Assembly: GCA_003158895.1 (NCBI GenBank)
Contig: PMLO01000058.1
Location: 13,013-49,864 of the forward strand
Direction of reading: 5' to 3'
DNA: 36,852 nt
Source of the DNA: Propionibacteriaceae bacterium
GTDB lineage: Bacteria; Actinomycetota; Actinomycetes; Propionibacteriales; Propionibacteriaceae
The notes beneath the pieces were generated by a model. That model had not been told where the DNA came from. It did no database searches and was given only the letters and a program-made list of their open reading frames with translations. Made by a program: the position numbers and the translations under genes. Positions 18,207 to 29,719 of this stretch are shown piece after piece. Positions within the stretch are counted from its first letter, which is position 1; the number at the start of each line of letters is the position of its first letter.

Positions 18207-19020
18207 GGCTCTTCGCAGTTGAGAGTGGGTGGGTGAGCCGCGCGGGGTGAGATGGGGCGAGCCTTGCGCTGTCAGGATGTGGTTGTTCACGCCGCTTCCA
18301 TCAGCAACAAGGCTCATGACTGACGCTACCTCAACTGCTTCGACTACGCCCTTGGTGACCGTGCCGGATCTGGACCGGTTTGCCCGGTTGGACTCGCTCG
18401 GGCTGACCGTGGCGGGCCAACAGATCTTTCCCGACCACGCCGTGTTGTTCTGCGAGGTCACCGACGGCGACGACCGGTGTCCCGGCTGCGGTGGGCAGGG
18501 CCGACGTCATGACACGGTGTCGCGGCGCTTCACGCATCTGCCGTTGGGGCATCGTCCGACCTGGTTGCCGGTCGCGGACCCCACGCTATGAGTGCGCTGG
18601 CTGCGGCAAGGTGTGGCGGCATCGGCTGCGGGCGGTGGCTCGTCGGCGGTCGCGGTTGACCCGGGCAGCGGGGATGTGGGCGTTGGCGGCGGTGGTGCTA
18701 GACCATGTCGCGGTCTCCAGCGTTGCCCGGATCCTCGGCATCGCCTGGCACACGGCTCACACTGCGGTCGCCGAGTTGGGCCTGGAGCTGCTGATCGGGC
18801 ATCCGGCACGGCTCGACAACGTGGCGGTGGTCGGGGTCGATGAGCACTGTTGGCGACACATCGGGTTCGCCTCCGACCGGTTCGTGACCGTGATCGTGGA
18901 CCTGACTCCGGTCCATGATCGCAGCGGCCCGGCGCGGCTGCTCGACCTCGTCGAGGGCCGATCGGCGAGTGTGTTCCAGACCTGGCTCGACGCCCAACCC
19001 GCGACGACGCACCCATCTCG
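18207..19020 (+). mobile_element. ISL3-family insertion sequence remnant, left end present, right end lost
   Basis: GGCTCTTCGCA terminal-like sequence at 18207; transposase reading frames 18316-18591 and 18491-19020 are frameshifted ('CPGCGGQGRRHDTVSRRFTHLPLG' then 'YECAGCGKVWRHRLRA...VVGVDEHCWRHIGFASDRFVTVIVDLTPVHDRSGPARLLDLVEGRSASVFQTWLDAQP') and end abruptly. Confidence 0.8.
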
Positions 19021-19029
19021 GTCACCGCC

Positions 19030-19188
19030 ATGCGCTTACAGGCCGACGACCCGGTCCGGCTCCCCGGTCCGGCCGTCGACTGCTACCTCGACGCCATCAA
19101 CTCTGTACGGTCGTCAGGGGAGGCGTGCGTCGTCCCCTGCGACTCGCGCAAGCTGATGCGGGCGCTCGTGGATCTGAAGGCGGACTGA
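19030..19188 (+). pseudogene. Orphan C-terminal ORF fragment, possibly Gfo/Idh/MocA-type oxidoreductase tail
   Basis: Own translation MRLQADDPVRLPGPAVDCYLDAINSVRSSGEACVVPCDSRKLMRALVDLKAD*; lies at the truncated IS edge. The family guess is weak. Confidence 0.3.
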
Positions 19189-19280
19189 CTCGCGTGGACG
19201 GCGGGTCGGCAGGCTCGCTGACCACTAGTCCTGAGTCGGGATAGGCTGAAGCGTTGCTCGACACCGCCACGAGGAGATCT

Positions 19281-20606
<1,326 letters not shown>

Positions 20607-20607
20607 C

Positions 20608-21645
20608 ATGCACTACCTCGTGACGGGCCACACCGGCTTCAAGGGCGCGTGGCTCGTGCTCCTGCTGACTCGGCTCGGCCACACCGTGTCGGGGATGGCG
20701 CTTGACCCGGTGCCCGGTTCGCTCTACGAGCGAGCGCAGGTAGGTGACCTGCTGCGTGACGACCTGCGGGTGGACATCCGCGACGCCGCGACGACCGCAC
20801 GTGCTCTGTCGGACATAGCCCCCGACGTGGTCGTGCACCTTGCCGCCCAGGCTCTCGTCCGGGAGTCCTACCGCGACCCGCGGGCAACGTACGAGACGAA
20901 CGTCCTCGGCACGTTCAACGTGCTCGACGCTGTCCGCGGCACCCCATCGGTCAAGGCACAGGTCATCATCACAACCGACAAGGTCTACCGCAACGACCAC
21001 CAGATTTGGGGCTACCGGGAGACTGATCCGCTCGGCGGTGTCGACCCTTACTCGGCGTCGAAGGCTGCTGCTGACCTCCTCGCCCAGTCGTGGATCGCGA
21101 GCTCGGGCTGTGCCGTTCCTACCGCGATCGCACGCGCCGGGAACGTCATCGGCGGTGGCGACGTCTCGGCGGACCGGCTGATGGTCGACCTCGTTCGGTC
21201 GTTCTCGAGCGGGTCCCCTGTGCGGCTGCGGTACCCCGACGCGGTGCGGCCGTGGCAGCACGTCCTGGATTGCCTGAACGGCTACCTCAAGCTCACGGAC
21301 GCGCTCCTGTCGGGCCGGTGCGCCGGCGAGGCGTTCAACTTCGGCCCGGGAACTGAGGCGTTCGTCCCGGTCGGTCGGGTAGCGCGAGAGGTCGCGGCGC
21401 TGTGGGGACCTGGCTCCGTCGTGTCGTTGGACGACGCGACCCACCCCCACGAGGCCGAGCTGCTCGCGCTCGATGCTCGCAAGGCCGAGCTGCGGCTCGG
21501 CTGGCACAACCGTCTGCCGTTCGAGGAGACCCTCGCCTGGACGGTCGGGTGGGCCCGGCAGGTCGAGGACGGCAGCGACCCGCGGGCGGTGACGCTCGCG
21601 CAGATCGACGCATTCCGTGCCCTCACAGCGGGCCCTGCGCAGTGA
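20608..21645 (+). CDS. rfbG: CDP-glucose 4,6-dehydratase
   Basis: 'YLVTGHTGFKGAWLVLLLTRLGHTVSGMALDPV', 'VVHLAAQALVRESYRDPRATYETNVLGTFNVLDAVR', 'TTDKVYRN', 'DPYSASKAAADLL', 'VRPWQHVLDCLNGYL'. Confidence 0.93.
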   Translation: MHYLVTGHTGFKGAWLVLLLTRLGHTVSGMALDPVPGSLYERAQVGDLLRDDLRVDIRDAATTARALSDIAPDVVVHLAAQALVRESYRDPRATYETNVLGTFNVLDAVRGTPSVKAQVIITTDKVYRNDHQIWGYRETDPLGGVDPYSASKAAADLLAQSWIASSGCAVPTAIARAGNVIGGGDVSADRLMVDLVRSFSSGSPVRLRYPDAVRPWQHVLDCLNGYLKLTDALLSGRCAGEAFNFGPGTEAFVPVGRVAREVAALWGPGSVVSLDDATHPHEAELLALDARKAELRLGWHNRLPFEETLAWTVGWARQVEDGSDPRAVTLAQIDAFRALTAGPAQ

Positions 21646-22676
21646 GCGACCCGATCGACATGCGCGACGTGCGCGACGTGACCGTAGTCGGCGCGGGGCC
21701 GTCCGGGCTCTTCGCGACGTACTACGCAGGGTTCCGCGGTCTGTCGGTCACGCTCGTCGACGCGCAGCCGGAGGCGGGGGGCCAGGTCACCGCGTTGTAT
21801 CCCGCCAAGACGATCCATGACGTCGCCGGCTTCCCAAGCGTCACGGGCGCCGACCTCATCGCCGGCTTGACGGCCCAGGCGCGTGAGCACGCCCCACACA
21901 TGCTGTTCGACGCGGATGTCGTCGACCTCGGGCGCGATGAGCAGACGGGTCTGTTCAGAGTCGTTCTCAAAGACGGGCGGGCCATCAGGACGCGGACCGT
22001 GGTGATCGCCACAGGGGTGGGCGGGATCCACCCACGCAAGCTCCCGGTCGGTCATGAATGGCACGGACGCGGTGTCGTCTACATCGTGACAGACCCCGAC
22101 GTCCACGCCGGTCAGGACATCGTCGTCGTCGGTGGCGGTGACAGCGCGCTGGACTGGGCGCTCCAGCTGCGCCCGATCGCCCGTTCGGTCACGGTCGTCC
22201 ACCGGCGTCGGGCGTTCCGGGCGCATCCTGCCTCCCTCACGCGTGCGGCGCGCGAGGGCATCGTGCTGCTGACCGAGTCCGAGCTCCAGTCAGTCGACGG
22301 CGTACACCGCGTGCGGAGCGTGGTCGTGCGCGACAAGCAAGCCGTCGACGTCGAGCTCCCGGCTGACACTGTGGTCGGGGCGCTGGGTCTGCTCAGCGCG
22401 CCGTCGCCCTTCGAGGCCTGGGGTCTGGACGTCGAAGGACGCCACGTCGTCGTCGACCCGACGATGCAGACCAACGTGCCTGGTGTCTTCGCGATCGGAG
22501 ACGCCTCGTCGTACCGCGGAAAGGTCGCGCTCATCGCCACCGGATTCGGCGAGGCAGCGACAGCGGTCAACAACGCGGCCGTACACATCGAGCCGGGCGC
22601 GTCTCTCGTCCCAGGTCACTCCACCGACGACGACGTCGCACTACCGCAGACAGCGACGACCCGGCAGGAGGCGTGA
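21642..22676 (+). CDS. Ferredoxin/flavodoxin-NADP+ reductase, thioredoxin-reductase-like (YumC-like FNR)
   Basis: 'VTVVGAGPSGLFATYYAGFRGLSVTLVDAQPEAGGQVTALYPAKTIHDVAGFP', 'VVVGGGDSALDWALQL', 'GVFAIGD'; lacks the TrxR CxxC. GTGA overlap with rfbG stop. Confidence 0.9.
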   Translation: MSDPIDMRDVRDVTVVGAGPSGLFATYYAGFRGLSVTLVDAQPEAGGQVTALYPAKTIHDVAGFPSVTGADLIAGLTAQAREHAPHMLFDADVVDLGRDEQTGLFRVVLKDGRAIRTRTVVIATGVGGIHPRKLPVGHEWHGRGVVYIVTDPDVHAGQDIVVVGGGDSALDWALQLRPIARSVTVVHRRRAFRAHPASLTRAAREGIVLLTESELQSVDGVHRVRSVVVRDKQAVDVELPADTVVGALGLLSAPSPFEAWGLDVEGRHVVVDPTMQTNVPGVFAIGDASSYRGKVALIATGFGEAATAVNNAAVHIEPGASLVPGHSTDDDVALPQTATTRQEA

Positions 22677-22680
22677 CCGC

Positions 22681-23022
22681 GTGACGTACGTGATCGGCAA
22701 AGAGTGCATCGACGCGCAGGACAGGTCGTGCGTCGACGTGTGCCCGGTCGACTGCATCTACGAGGGGTCGCGGAAGAACTACATCAATCCGGCCGAGTGC
22801 ATCGACTGCGGTGAGTGCGAGCTCGTGTGCCCAGAGGTGGCTATCTTCCCGGCTCGCAAGGCCACCAACGACGAGTGGAAGCAGTTCACCGCCGACAACG
22901 CCGCGTTCTTCACCGAGCAGCTCCCCGGTCAGGATGCCCCCCTCGGCGACCCGGGCGGCGCCGAGCCGCTCGGGTCGGTCGACGCGGACACGCCGCTCGT
23001 CGCGGGCTGGCCGCAGCGCTGA
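22681..23022 (+). CDS. 7Fe-type (3Fe-4S/4Fe-4S) ferredoxin
   Basis: 'YVIGKECIDAQDRSCVDVCPVDCIYEGSRKNYINPAECIDCGECELVCPEVAIF' matches FdxA-type layout; GTG 4 nt after the FNR stop. Confidence 0.93.
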   Translation: MTYVIGKECIDAQDRSCVDVCPVDCIYEGSRKNYINPAECIDCGECELVCPEVAIFPARKATNDEWKQFTADNAAFFTEQLPGQDAPLGDPGGAEPLGSVDADTPLVAGWPQR

Positions 23023-23030
23023 CGCGCCGG

Positions 23031-23047
23031 GCGGACCACACGTCCGC
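23031..23047 (+). terminator. Small hairpin just downstream of the ferredoxin gene
   Basis: GCGGAC-CACAC-GTCCGC, 9 nt after the stop; no U-tract, so only a candidate. Confidence 0.25.
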
Positions 23048-23476
23048 GGTCGTCGCGTGCTGTCCCCGCGCGCAGCGCACCTGGAAGCCGTGCGGACGAC
23101 GGTTCACGACTGGTGGGTGAGATCAGCCGGTACTCTCTCTCCTCTCGGGCGTGCACGGTGTGCGCATCTGGTGCACACGCGTGCGCACCTCCCGATGAGA
23201 ATGGGGAACGGTGGAACTCGCATCTCCGGCTGAGGATCTGACGACCGAGGTGCCGATCGCTCCGGCACCCCCCGCGCCCGCTAGTCAACTGCGGGGCCCA
23301 CGCTCACCGGTGCATCAAGGCTGAGTCACACCGGACGTCTCGCGAGTAGCGTCATTCTCGAGATTGATCCCTTCGGCCGCACTGGCGGCACCTGTGCGTT
23401 GCGCTTCGAGGCCGCGGTCGATTCCGTGAAGTTCAGTGTTGCTCTCGATCGCGGCGGGCGATGAAGCGACGGTCGG

Positions 23477-23819
23477 CTACGCCCAACGACTGGCCCGCCA
23501 ACGCTCGTGGATGTCTTGTGCCGTCGCGGCAATCCCGGCCGGGAGCGGCATCAGGGATCGCTGGTCGATCTCAGGCCAGACAACCGAGCGAAGTCGCAGG
23601 TCCCTGGCCTGAGCCGCGGCGAACGGGGACGCCGCGACGAGGACACGGATCGGGCAGTGGAACACCCGCCCCGGCTCCCTGAGCAGCGCGCCGACCAGCA
23701 GAGGACGCCAGGAAGACCGATCCGGACCGGCTGCCGCGAGCCTGGGTGAGCGCAGTCAGGTCATCGAGGAAGGGCCAGGTGCTGCGGTGCTGCCTGGTTC
23801 GGCGAATGAGTGCCGTCAC
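23477..23819 (-). pseudogene. Possible decayed ORF between the convergent operons
   Basis: Two overlapping minus frames ('...STWPFLDDLTALTQA...' and 'VFHCPIRVLVAASPFAAAQARDLRLRSVVWPEIDQRSLMPLPAGIAATAQDIHERWRASRWA*') look like one protein split by frameshift; family not recognised. Confidence 0.25.
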
Positions 23820-24832
23820 AATGGAGGGCTCGCCGCCTGGAGGGCGGAATCACTGGAACGCCGAAGCCACTGAGCGGTTCTGGCGATCAGATCTTCGAGA
23901 GATGCGAGCGGCAGCCCAGCATCCATGGCGATCGCCTCCATAGACGCAGGGTCGCCCACGTAGCGCGACGGGGGGCCGTCTGGGTCCCAGATGCGCACGA
24001 CCGACGCCTCGTCGAGGCCCTGAACACGCGCGACTGCCTGAGCGAGAGCACCCATCTCGACCACGGCGCCGCCACTGTCGAATACCAGATCTCCGCCATG
24101 GGTCGCCGCCCAGAACGCGAGCGCGACGACCTCGTCGACACCGCAGTACGCACGGAAGACCGGCCGCTCGGCCTGCACGACGATCGGGCCGCCCACAGCC
24201 GCCATTGCGATCATGCTCCCCATCGCGTACAGCTCCGGCTTCGTCATGCGCGGGCCCGCGACCGAGAACACGCGCGGAATGACACACGTGCCTCCGACAT
24301 CCCGCACTGCGGCGCGAAACGACAACTCATCGAGCCGCTTCAGCGCGCCGTACGGGTCGCCGAGGTTCGCCGACAGCCTCCCTGGCGCCCCGCCGTACAC
24401 GGCTCCCGAGCTCGTCATGACGACGGCCTTGGGCCTGTGCACCGCGATCGCGTCGATGACGGTCGCGGTGATAGCGACGTTGGCAGCGATGTACTCTGCC
24501 GTCCCGAGCTGCGCCACCTTGTCCCGGGTCAGGTACGCAAAGTGCAGGAGCACGCTCGGAGACTCGGCTGCGTCGGGCAGCTCCGCCAACGGACGGACGT
24601 CGACGACGCGCCCGTCGGCGACAGCCACGCGATGCTCTCTGCTTGCGTAGGCCGTCACCAAACCAGGCGCATCGTCACCCAGCGCCTCGTACAGCAGATC
24701 CAGCGCGACTGCTCCGAACCAGCCGGTCGCACCGGTGACAGCCACGGGCCCGGTGGCCGCAGCACATGCAGCTGCGACCACCTCGACGGCACTCAGCGAT
24801 CCGCCCGCAGACGGCAGCGGCGCTCGGTTCAC
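23816..24832 (-). CDS. Extended SDR NAD-dependent epimerase/reductase (CDP-sugar reductase candidate, YerF/RfbJ-like role)
   Basis: '[20 protein letters not shown]', 'SSGAVYGG...[17 protein letters not shown]' YxxxK; GTG start 24832 overlapping the aldolase stop. Confidence 0.78.
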   Translation of the reverse strand: MNRAPLPSAGGSLSAVEVVAAACAAATGPVAVTGATGWFGAVALDLLYEALGDDAPGLVTAYASREHRVAVADGRVVDVRPLAELPDAAESPSVLLHFAYLTRDKVAQLGTAEYIAANVAITATVIDAIAVHRPKAVVMTSSGAVYGGAPGRLSANLGDPYGALKRLDELSFRAAVRDVGGTCVIPRVFSVAGPRMTKPELYAMGSMIAMAAVGGPIVVQAERPVFRAYCGVDEVVALAFWAATHGGDLVFDSGGAVVEMGALAQAVARVQGLDEASVVRIWDPDGPPSRYVGDPASMEAIAMDAGLPLASLEDLIARTAQWLRRSSDSALQAASPPL

Positions 24833-25638
24833 GCCGGCTTGTTCAGGAGTTGCCACCGGCTCTCGAGCATCTCGATGCGCTTGTCGTCCTCGCGGTGGGC
24901 CGCCCCGTAGTACTCGCGCTTGTTGAGCAGCCACAGCAGCTCGAAGTGGACCGCGTTCAAGAGCCCGTCGTGCACGCCGGTACCGTCACCGTCGAGCGCC
25001 TCGGCACCGAAGACCACCTTCCGGGTCTCGAACCGCGTGAGGTACGACTCACGGAAGGACCGGAGGTTGTCGAGCGCGTCGATCGAGACTGCGCCTCCGA
25101 CCACGAAGTCCAAGCCCTTCTCCTTGCACAGCGCCGACATCGTCAGCACCTTGTCGGTGATCTCCGGGGTCTCGATCCCCGCACGCCCCAACCCCATGCT
25201 TCCCGTGAAGTCGACCCGCCCGAAGACGATGCCGTCGACACCCGGCTTGCTGGCGGCCAGGTCGGTAATCTCCTCACGGTGCTCGAATGCGGTGATCGTC
25301 TCCATGTTGAAGAGGAAGTCTGTGTCGATCGACTCGTCGGCGTTGTAGATCTTCTCCTTGGCATCGATGTACTTCGAGAGTGCATACGGCGTCTCGACCA
25401 TCGGGGCGACGACGTAGCGGACGCCGATCTGCTTGGACTCGAGGAGGTCCCTGATGGCCTCGCAGCCACCGATCTTCACAGTCAGCGGCAGTCCCGCGGC
25501 GTGGGCGATCTCGACGAGTCGAAGCAACTCGTCGACGCGCGTCCCCTCCGCCTCGAACTCGGCCTTGACGGCCGCGTAGCCGTACTCCAGCCGCCCCTTG
25601 CGCAGGATCTCGGTCATCTGGCGTTCGGTCCTGTTCAT
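24829..25638 (-). CDS. HpcH/HpaI-type aldolase/citrate-lyase-family protein
   Basis: '[15 protein letters not shown]', '[15 protein letters not shown]', '[17 protein letters not shown]', '[18 protein letters not shown]'. ATG 25638 overlaps the ThDP-gene stop. Confidence 0.8.
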   Translation of the reverse strand: MNRTERQMTEILRKGRLEYGYAAVKAEFEAEGTRVDELLRLVEIAHAAGLPLTVKIGGCEAIRDLLESKQIGVRYVVAPMVETPYALSKYIDAKEKIYNADESIDTDFLFNMETITAFEHREEITDLAASKPGVDGIVFGRVDFTGSMGLGRAGIETPEITDKVLTMSALCKEKGLDFVVGGAVSIDALDNLRSFRESYLTRFETRKVVFGAEALDGDGTGVHDGLLNAVHFELLWLLNKREYYGAAHREDDKRIEMLESRWQLLNKPA

Positions 25639-27431
25639 CGGGCAAATTCCTTCTTCTCGAGCGGCAGGTGCCGGTTGACACGTGCGGCGAACTCTTCCGG
25701 AAGCTCTGGCGACATCCGGTGCAACGGGTTGGACTCCATGCCACCTGTCGGCGTGACCCGTGACGCGATCTTCGGGAAGTACGTCTGTTCCGGGTCGACG
25801 GGGACGACGAAGAAGGCTGGCCCGTCCGATGCGAAGAGGTCCTCGAAACCCTCCGTCTGGAGGCCCTCTGCGCCCAGCGTCAGCACAGGCACACCATAGG
25901 CGCGGGCGAACAGCTCCCAGTTCGGGAAGCCCAGCCCGGTACTCGTATCGCAGCCAAGGTAGGCGCCGTCGAAGTAGCCGCGCTGCGTCATGCGGATCGA
26001 GGCGTAGCCCTCGTTGCTGAACAGGAAGATCTTGATCGGCAACCCGTTCACTGCCACCGTCGCGAGCTCCTGGCAGTTCTGCATGAAGCCACCGTCGCCC
26101 TCGATGAGCACCGTGCGCCGACCAGGACTCGCCAGCGCCGCCCCGATCGCGCCGGACAGGCCATAGCCCATGCTCGCGAGGCCGTGGTCCGTGATCATCG
26201 TCTGCCCCGCCTTCAGGTCGAAGGCCTGCATCGTCACCGTGAAGGCACCGCCGCTGCTGCACGGGACGATGACATCGTCTGCCGTGCACTCGTCGGACAG
26301 CCGGCTGACGAATCGGTATGGGTCCACGAATCCCGGGCCGGTGACGTTGACGTCCTCCACCGTGGGCAGCAGCTCCCGGATCTCACGGCACTCGGCGAGC
26401 CAGCCGGCCCAGCCTGGCAGGTCTTCGCTCAGGACAGCTGTCAGGGCCTCGTCGGCGTCGGCGAGCCAGGGCTCATCGACCTTGGGGTGACCCTTCGCGA
26501 GCTCAGCAGGGTCGAGGTCGACCTGGACCACGTGGGCGAGTGGCGCGAACTCCTGCCAGTTGAACCCGGTCTGCTGCAGGCCCAACCGCGTTCCGAGTGC
26601 CAGCACCAGGTCACTCTGCTGAATGAGGACGTTGGCTCCTCGCTGGCCCCAGGTGTTCGGCCTTCCGGCAAACACCGGGTCGTCCGACCCGATCCTGTCG
26701 GCACCGTTCCAGGTCGTCATGACGGGCAACGAGAGCTCGCGCAGACGCCCAAGAGCGGCCGCCGCCGCCGCACGGCCTACGCCGCCGCCGAGCAGGACCA
26801 CGGGCCGTTCGGCTCGGCGGAGCGCCGCGACGACGCGATCTGTCACAGCGTTGTCGAGAGCCGGCGTGCCTGCGGCCGATTCCTCGTCATCCTCCAGCTC
26901 GCTGGGGTCGACGGGGGCGCCTTGCGCGTCGAGGCACATCTCGATGAAGACCGGACCGCGGCGCCCTGACTCACCCTCGCGCACCACCTTCGAGAACACG
27001 CCGCGCCCCACCGGAGCCTCGATCCGCAGCGTGGCACTGCAGACCGGGGCGGTCAGGGCCATGCCATTGACCTCCTGGATGCCGCGCTGACGCAGCGGAC
27101 CCCGCGCGAGGTCGGTGGACTTCACCTGTCCGCCGATCACCAGCAGCTCTCTGGACTCAAGATACGCGCCAGCCATCGCGGTGAGGATGTTCGTCAGCCC
27201 CGGGCCCGCCGTGACAAGGGCGAACGCTCGCCGCGCCACGCCGGTCGCCCGTGCCTGCTCGTTGAAGTACTCGACGGCGATGCCTGCGGCGACCTCGTGG
27301 ACCACCGGGGTGCACGACATCGTCTTGCGTGCGCCGTCGAGCAGGTGCATCGAGTTGCCACCGGCCACGAAGAAGCAGTGCGTGTACCCCAGGTCCTCGA
27401 GCCACGTCATGACGACGTCGGAGTACTTCAT
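25635..27431 (-). CDS. ThDP-dependent acetolactate-synthase-like enzyme (YerE-like candidate)
   Basis: '[19 protein letters not shown]' catalytic Glu region, '[21 protein letters not shown]', ThDP motif '[36 protein letters not shown]'. Confidence 0.88.
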   Translation of the reverse strand: MKYSDVVMTWLEDLGYTHCFFVAGGNSMHLLDGARKTMSCTPVVHEVAAGIAVEYFNEQARATGVARRAFALVTAGPGLTNILTAMAGAYLESRELLVIGGQVKSTDLARGPLRQRGIQEVNGMALTAPVCSATLRIEAPVGRGVFSKVVREGESGRRGPVFIEMCLDAQGAPVDPSELEDDEESAAGTPALDNAVTDRVVAALRRAERPVVLLGGGVGRAAAAAALGRLRELSLPVMTTWNGADRIGSDDPVFAGRPNTWGQRGANVLIQQSDLVLALGTRLGLQQTGFNWQEFAPLAHVVQVDLDPAELAKGHPKVDEPWLADADEALTAVLSEDLPGWAGWLAECREIRELLPTVEDVNVTGPGFVDPYRFVSRLSDECTADDVIVPCSSGGAFTVTMQAFDLKAGQTMITDHGLASMGYGLSGAIGAALASPGRRTVLIEGDGGFMQNCQELATVAVNGLPIKIFLFSNEGYASIRMTQRGYFDGAYLGCDTSTGLGFPNWELFARAYGVPVLTLGAEGLQTEGFEDLFASDGPAFFVVPVDPEQTYFPKIASRVTPTGGMESNPLHRMSPELPEEFAARVNRHLPLEKKEFAR

Positions 27432-28495
27432 GCATGCTCCCCAAGTGCCGTGTCTATGGTCTGCCGCGTGACCGCGGCGATCACGTCCCAGTCCTTCGCG
27501 GTTGCGCCGGTCTCCACCTCGGCCACCCCACCATCTGGTGCAGGCAGAATCAGGCGGAAGGCGTCGGCCGAGTGCTTCTTGTCCGCGCGGAACGCCTGCT
27601 CGAACCGCTCCCAGTCGAATCCGAGCAGCGCCTCGTCGACGGTGCCGGCACCCGCGAGCAGCGAGCGACAGTGCTCACCGAGCGCGTTGACCAGAGGGCC
27701 CTTGGCGCTGAGGGGGTGGTTGATCGCGCACAAGACTCCAAAAGCCACCGCAAGACCGTGGCTAAGTCGGTGATCGACGGCGCTCTCGACGGCGTGGCCG
27801 AAGGTGTGGCCGAAGTTGAGCAGCCGCCGCTCGAGCTGGTCGTGCTCGTCGACCTCGACGAACCATCGCTTGCAGAGAAGGACGTGCTCGATGAGTGCAG
27901 CAGGGTCCTCGGCGAACCGCGCATGGAGCCACAGGTACTCGTTGAACGCCTCGGGGCCACGGCAGTAGGCGATCTTGACGGCTTCGCTCAGCCCGGCCGC
28001 TATCGCCGAGCCGGACAGCGACGCAAGGAAGACCGGGTCGATGATGACGGACTCGGGCGGGTAGATGCCGCCGACCAGGTTCTTGACTTCGCCCACGTTG
28101 ATCGAGCTCTTGCCGCCGATGCACGAGTCAGCCATCGCCATCAGCGTCGTCGGGACGTAGCTCCACGCCAGACCGCGCATGTAGACGTCAGAGACGAACG
28201 TCGCGACGTCCTGGACGACACCGCCACCGACAGCGAGGACACGATCGCCGCGCCGGACGCCGGCCTGACGCAGCTCCAAGATCAGACGCTCGCAGCCCGC
28301 AAGGGTCTTCGTGTGCTCCGACGCCTCGACAACCAGGACCGGCGCATCGCGCTGCGGCACCATGGCGCGCACGGCGCTGTCGACGATGACGACGTCACGG
28401 GTGCCGGCGACAGATCTCAGGAACCCGCCGGAGCCGATCCGGACGTCATAGCTACCGACCGAGGTCGTAACGTTGAACTCAGAGTGTGCGACCAA
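27428..28495 (-). CDS. 3-dehydroquinate-synthase-like sugar-phosphate cyclase
   Basis: 'GGGVVQDVATFVSDVYMRGLAWSYVPTTLMAMADSCIGGKSSINVGEVKNLVGGIYPPESVIIDPVFLASL', 'GLSEAVKIAYCRG', 'ERRLLNFGHTFGHAVESAVDHRLSHG'. Start likely TTG 28495. Confidence 0.85.
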   Translation of the reverse strand: MVAHSEFNVTTSVGSYDVRIGSGGFLRSVAGTRDVVIVDSAVRAMVPQRDAPVLVVEASEHTKTLAGCERLILELRQAGVRRGDRVLAVGGGVVQDVATFVSDVYMRGLAWSYVPTTLMAMADSCIGGKSSINVGEVKNLVGGIYPPESVIIDPVFLASLSGSAIAAGLSEAVKIAYCRGPEAFNEYLWLHARFAEDPAALIEHVLLCKRWFVEVDEHDQLERRLLNFGHTFGHAVESAVDHRLSHGLAVAFGVLCAINHPLSAKGPLVNALGEHCRSLLAGAGTVDEALLGFDWERFEQAFRADKKHSADAFRLILPAPDGGVAEVETGATAKDWDVIAAVTRQTIDTALGEHA

Positions 28496-29222
28496 CAGAG
28501 AACCCCAGATCGACGGTGATTGACTGGCCGGTGATGGCGGTGTTCCGGCTCGATGCAAGATATCCAACCACGTTCGCGACGTCGTCGGGGCCCACGATTC
28601 TTCCGGCGGGAGTGGCCGACTCGACACGCTCGATCTGCTCGGCCGAGAGCATCGACCGTGTCATCGGGGTGTCCACCACGCCTGGCAGTACGGCGTTGAC
28701 GAGGATCCCTAAGGACGCGAGGTCCATCGCCGCGGCCCGGACAAGACCGCCGACGGCCGCCTTCGAGATGGTGTACGAGTACTTGTCCGGGCGAGCAAGG
28801 TCTTGCCAGATCGAGCTGAGCACCACGACTCTTGCCCCGGGGGCGAGGCGTCCTGCGGCAAGAAGATCGCGAAGACCACGGGCGATGACTGTCACGTTGA
28901 CGTGGAGCAGCCGGTCGAGGTCGTCGTCGTTGAACGTCGCGGCGCTGTCGTTCACGTTGATGCCATGGGCCCAGACCACAGCATCGAGCATGGGGAGCAC
29001 GGCCGTGTCGATCTCGTCGGCGAAGACGACCGCATTGGGCGCTTCCTGCCTGACGCTGCGCGAGGATCGAAGCACGGTGAAGCCGTCGATGACCAGCTGT
29101 GACGAGACAGCGGATCCGAGTGCCCCAAAGCCTCCGATCACGAGCGCTGTCTGCGTGCGCTGGCGCATGCCGACCGGTATGCGGTCACTGCTCGGCGCGC
29201 CGTCGATGCGCTGCATCGTCAC
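28479..29222 (-). CDS. Short-chain dehydrogenase/reductase
   Basis: 'ALVIGGFGALGSAVSSQL', 'VVWAHGINVND', 'YSYTISKAAVGGLVRAAAMDLA', 'LVNAVLPGVVDTPMT'. GTG 29222 or ATG 29216. Confidence 0.85.
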   Translation of the reverse strand: MTMQRIDGAPSSDRIPVGMRQRTQTALVIGGFGALGSAVSSQLVIDGFTVLRSSRSVRQEAPNAVVFADEIDTAVLPMLDAVVWAHGINVNDSAATFNDDDLDRLLHVNVTVIARGLRDLLAAGRLAPGARVVVLSSIWQDLARPDKYSYTISKAAVGGLVRAAAMDLASLGILVNAVLPGVVDTPMTRSMLSAEQIERVESATPAGRIVGPDDVANVVGYLASSRNTAITGQSITVDLGFSVGRTL

Positions 29223-29719
29223 GCCTGATCACGTAAGGGGAGGGCGTCGAGGCTCGGGGCCGGACGCTTGAAAGTGAACATCTTGTGCGCGACATACGTC
29301 CCGAACGCCTGAAGTGCCATCACGATGGCCTGTGCCGGCAGGACCTGCATGTGCAGAAGCTCGACCAGGACAGGTAGGAGCGCAAGGTTCACGCCGAGCG
29401 ACACCAGGTAGACAGACCAGAACCGAGCGAGGTCCCGCCACCAGTGCCCGCGGACCCGGAACACGAGCCAACGTTGCAGGACGTACGCCTCGAGAACGCC
29501 GATCACGTGAGAGATGACGAGCACTACAAGGTAGTGGACGACGTGTCCGAGAGTCGCCTGGAGCCCAGCGAAGACAGCGAAGCTGAACGCGGTGTTGACT
29601 ACCCCGACGAGGCCGAAGTGAACCAGCTCCTTGACCGGAAGGGCCCGAACACGGACGGTGAGTCCCCCCTCGGACGGTTGGAGCGTCATGTCGACTGGCC
29701 GCGCAATCTCAGAGTTCAC
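29219..29719 (-). CDS. GtrA-family membrane protein
   Basis: 'ELVHFGLVGVVNTAFSFAVFAGL...YLVSLGVNLALLPVLVELL...GTYVAHKMFTFKR'; ATGA overlap with upstream GT2. Confidence 0.87.
   Translation of the reverse strand: MNSEIARPVDMTLQPSEGGLTVRVRALPVKELVHFGLVGVVNTAFSFAVFAGLQATLGHVVHYLVVLVISHVIGVLEAYVLQRWLVFRVRGHWWRDLARFWSVYLVSLGVNLALLPVLVELLHMQVLPAQAIVMALQAFGTYVAHKMFTFKRPAPSLDALPLRDQA

Noticed and set aside
18316-19020. Programmed frameshifting in the ISL3 transposase
   Set aside because: No slippery heptamer noticed at the switch point and the gene also lacks its C-terminus, so simple decay is more likely.
24766-25899. 377-aa plus-strand ORF opposite the aldolase
   Set aside because: Antisense shadow of a gene with HpcH/HpaI motifs and a start/stop overlap with both neighbours.
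25635-27431. Housekeeping acetolactate synthase (ilvB)
   Set aside because: No ilvN/ilvC neighbours; embedded by 4-nt overlaps in a CDP-sugar operon. Phylogeny is still needed to be sure.
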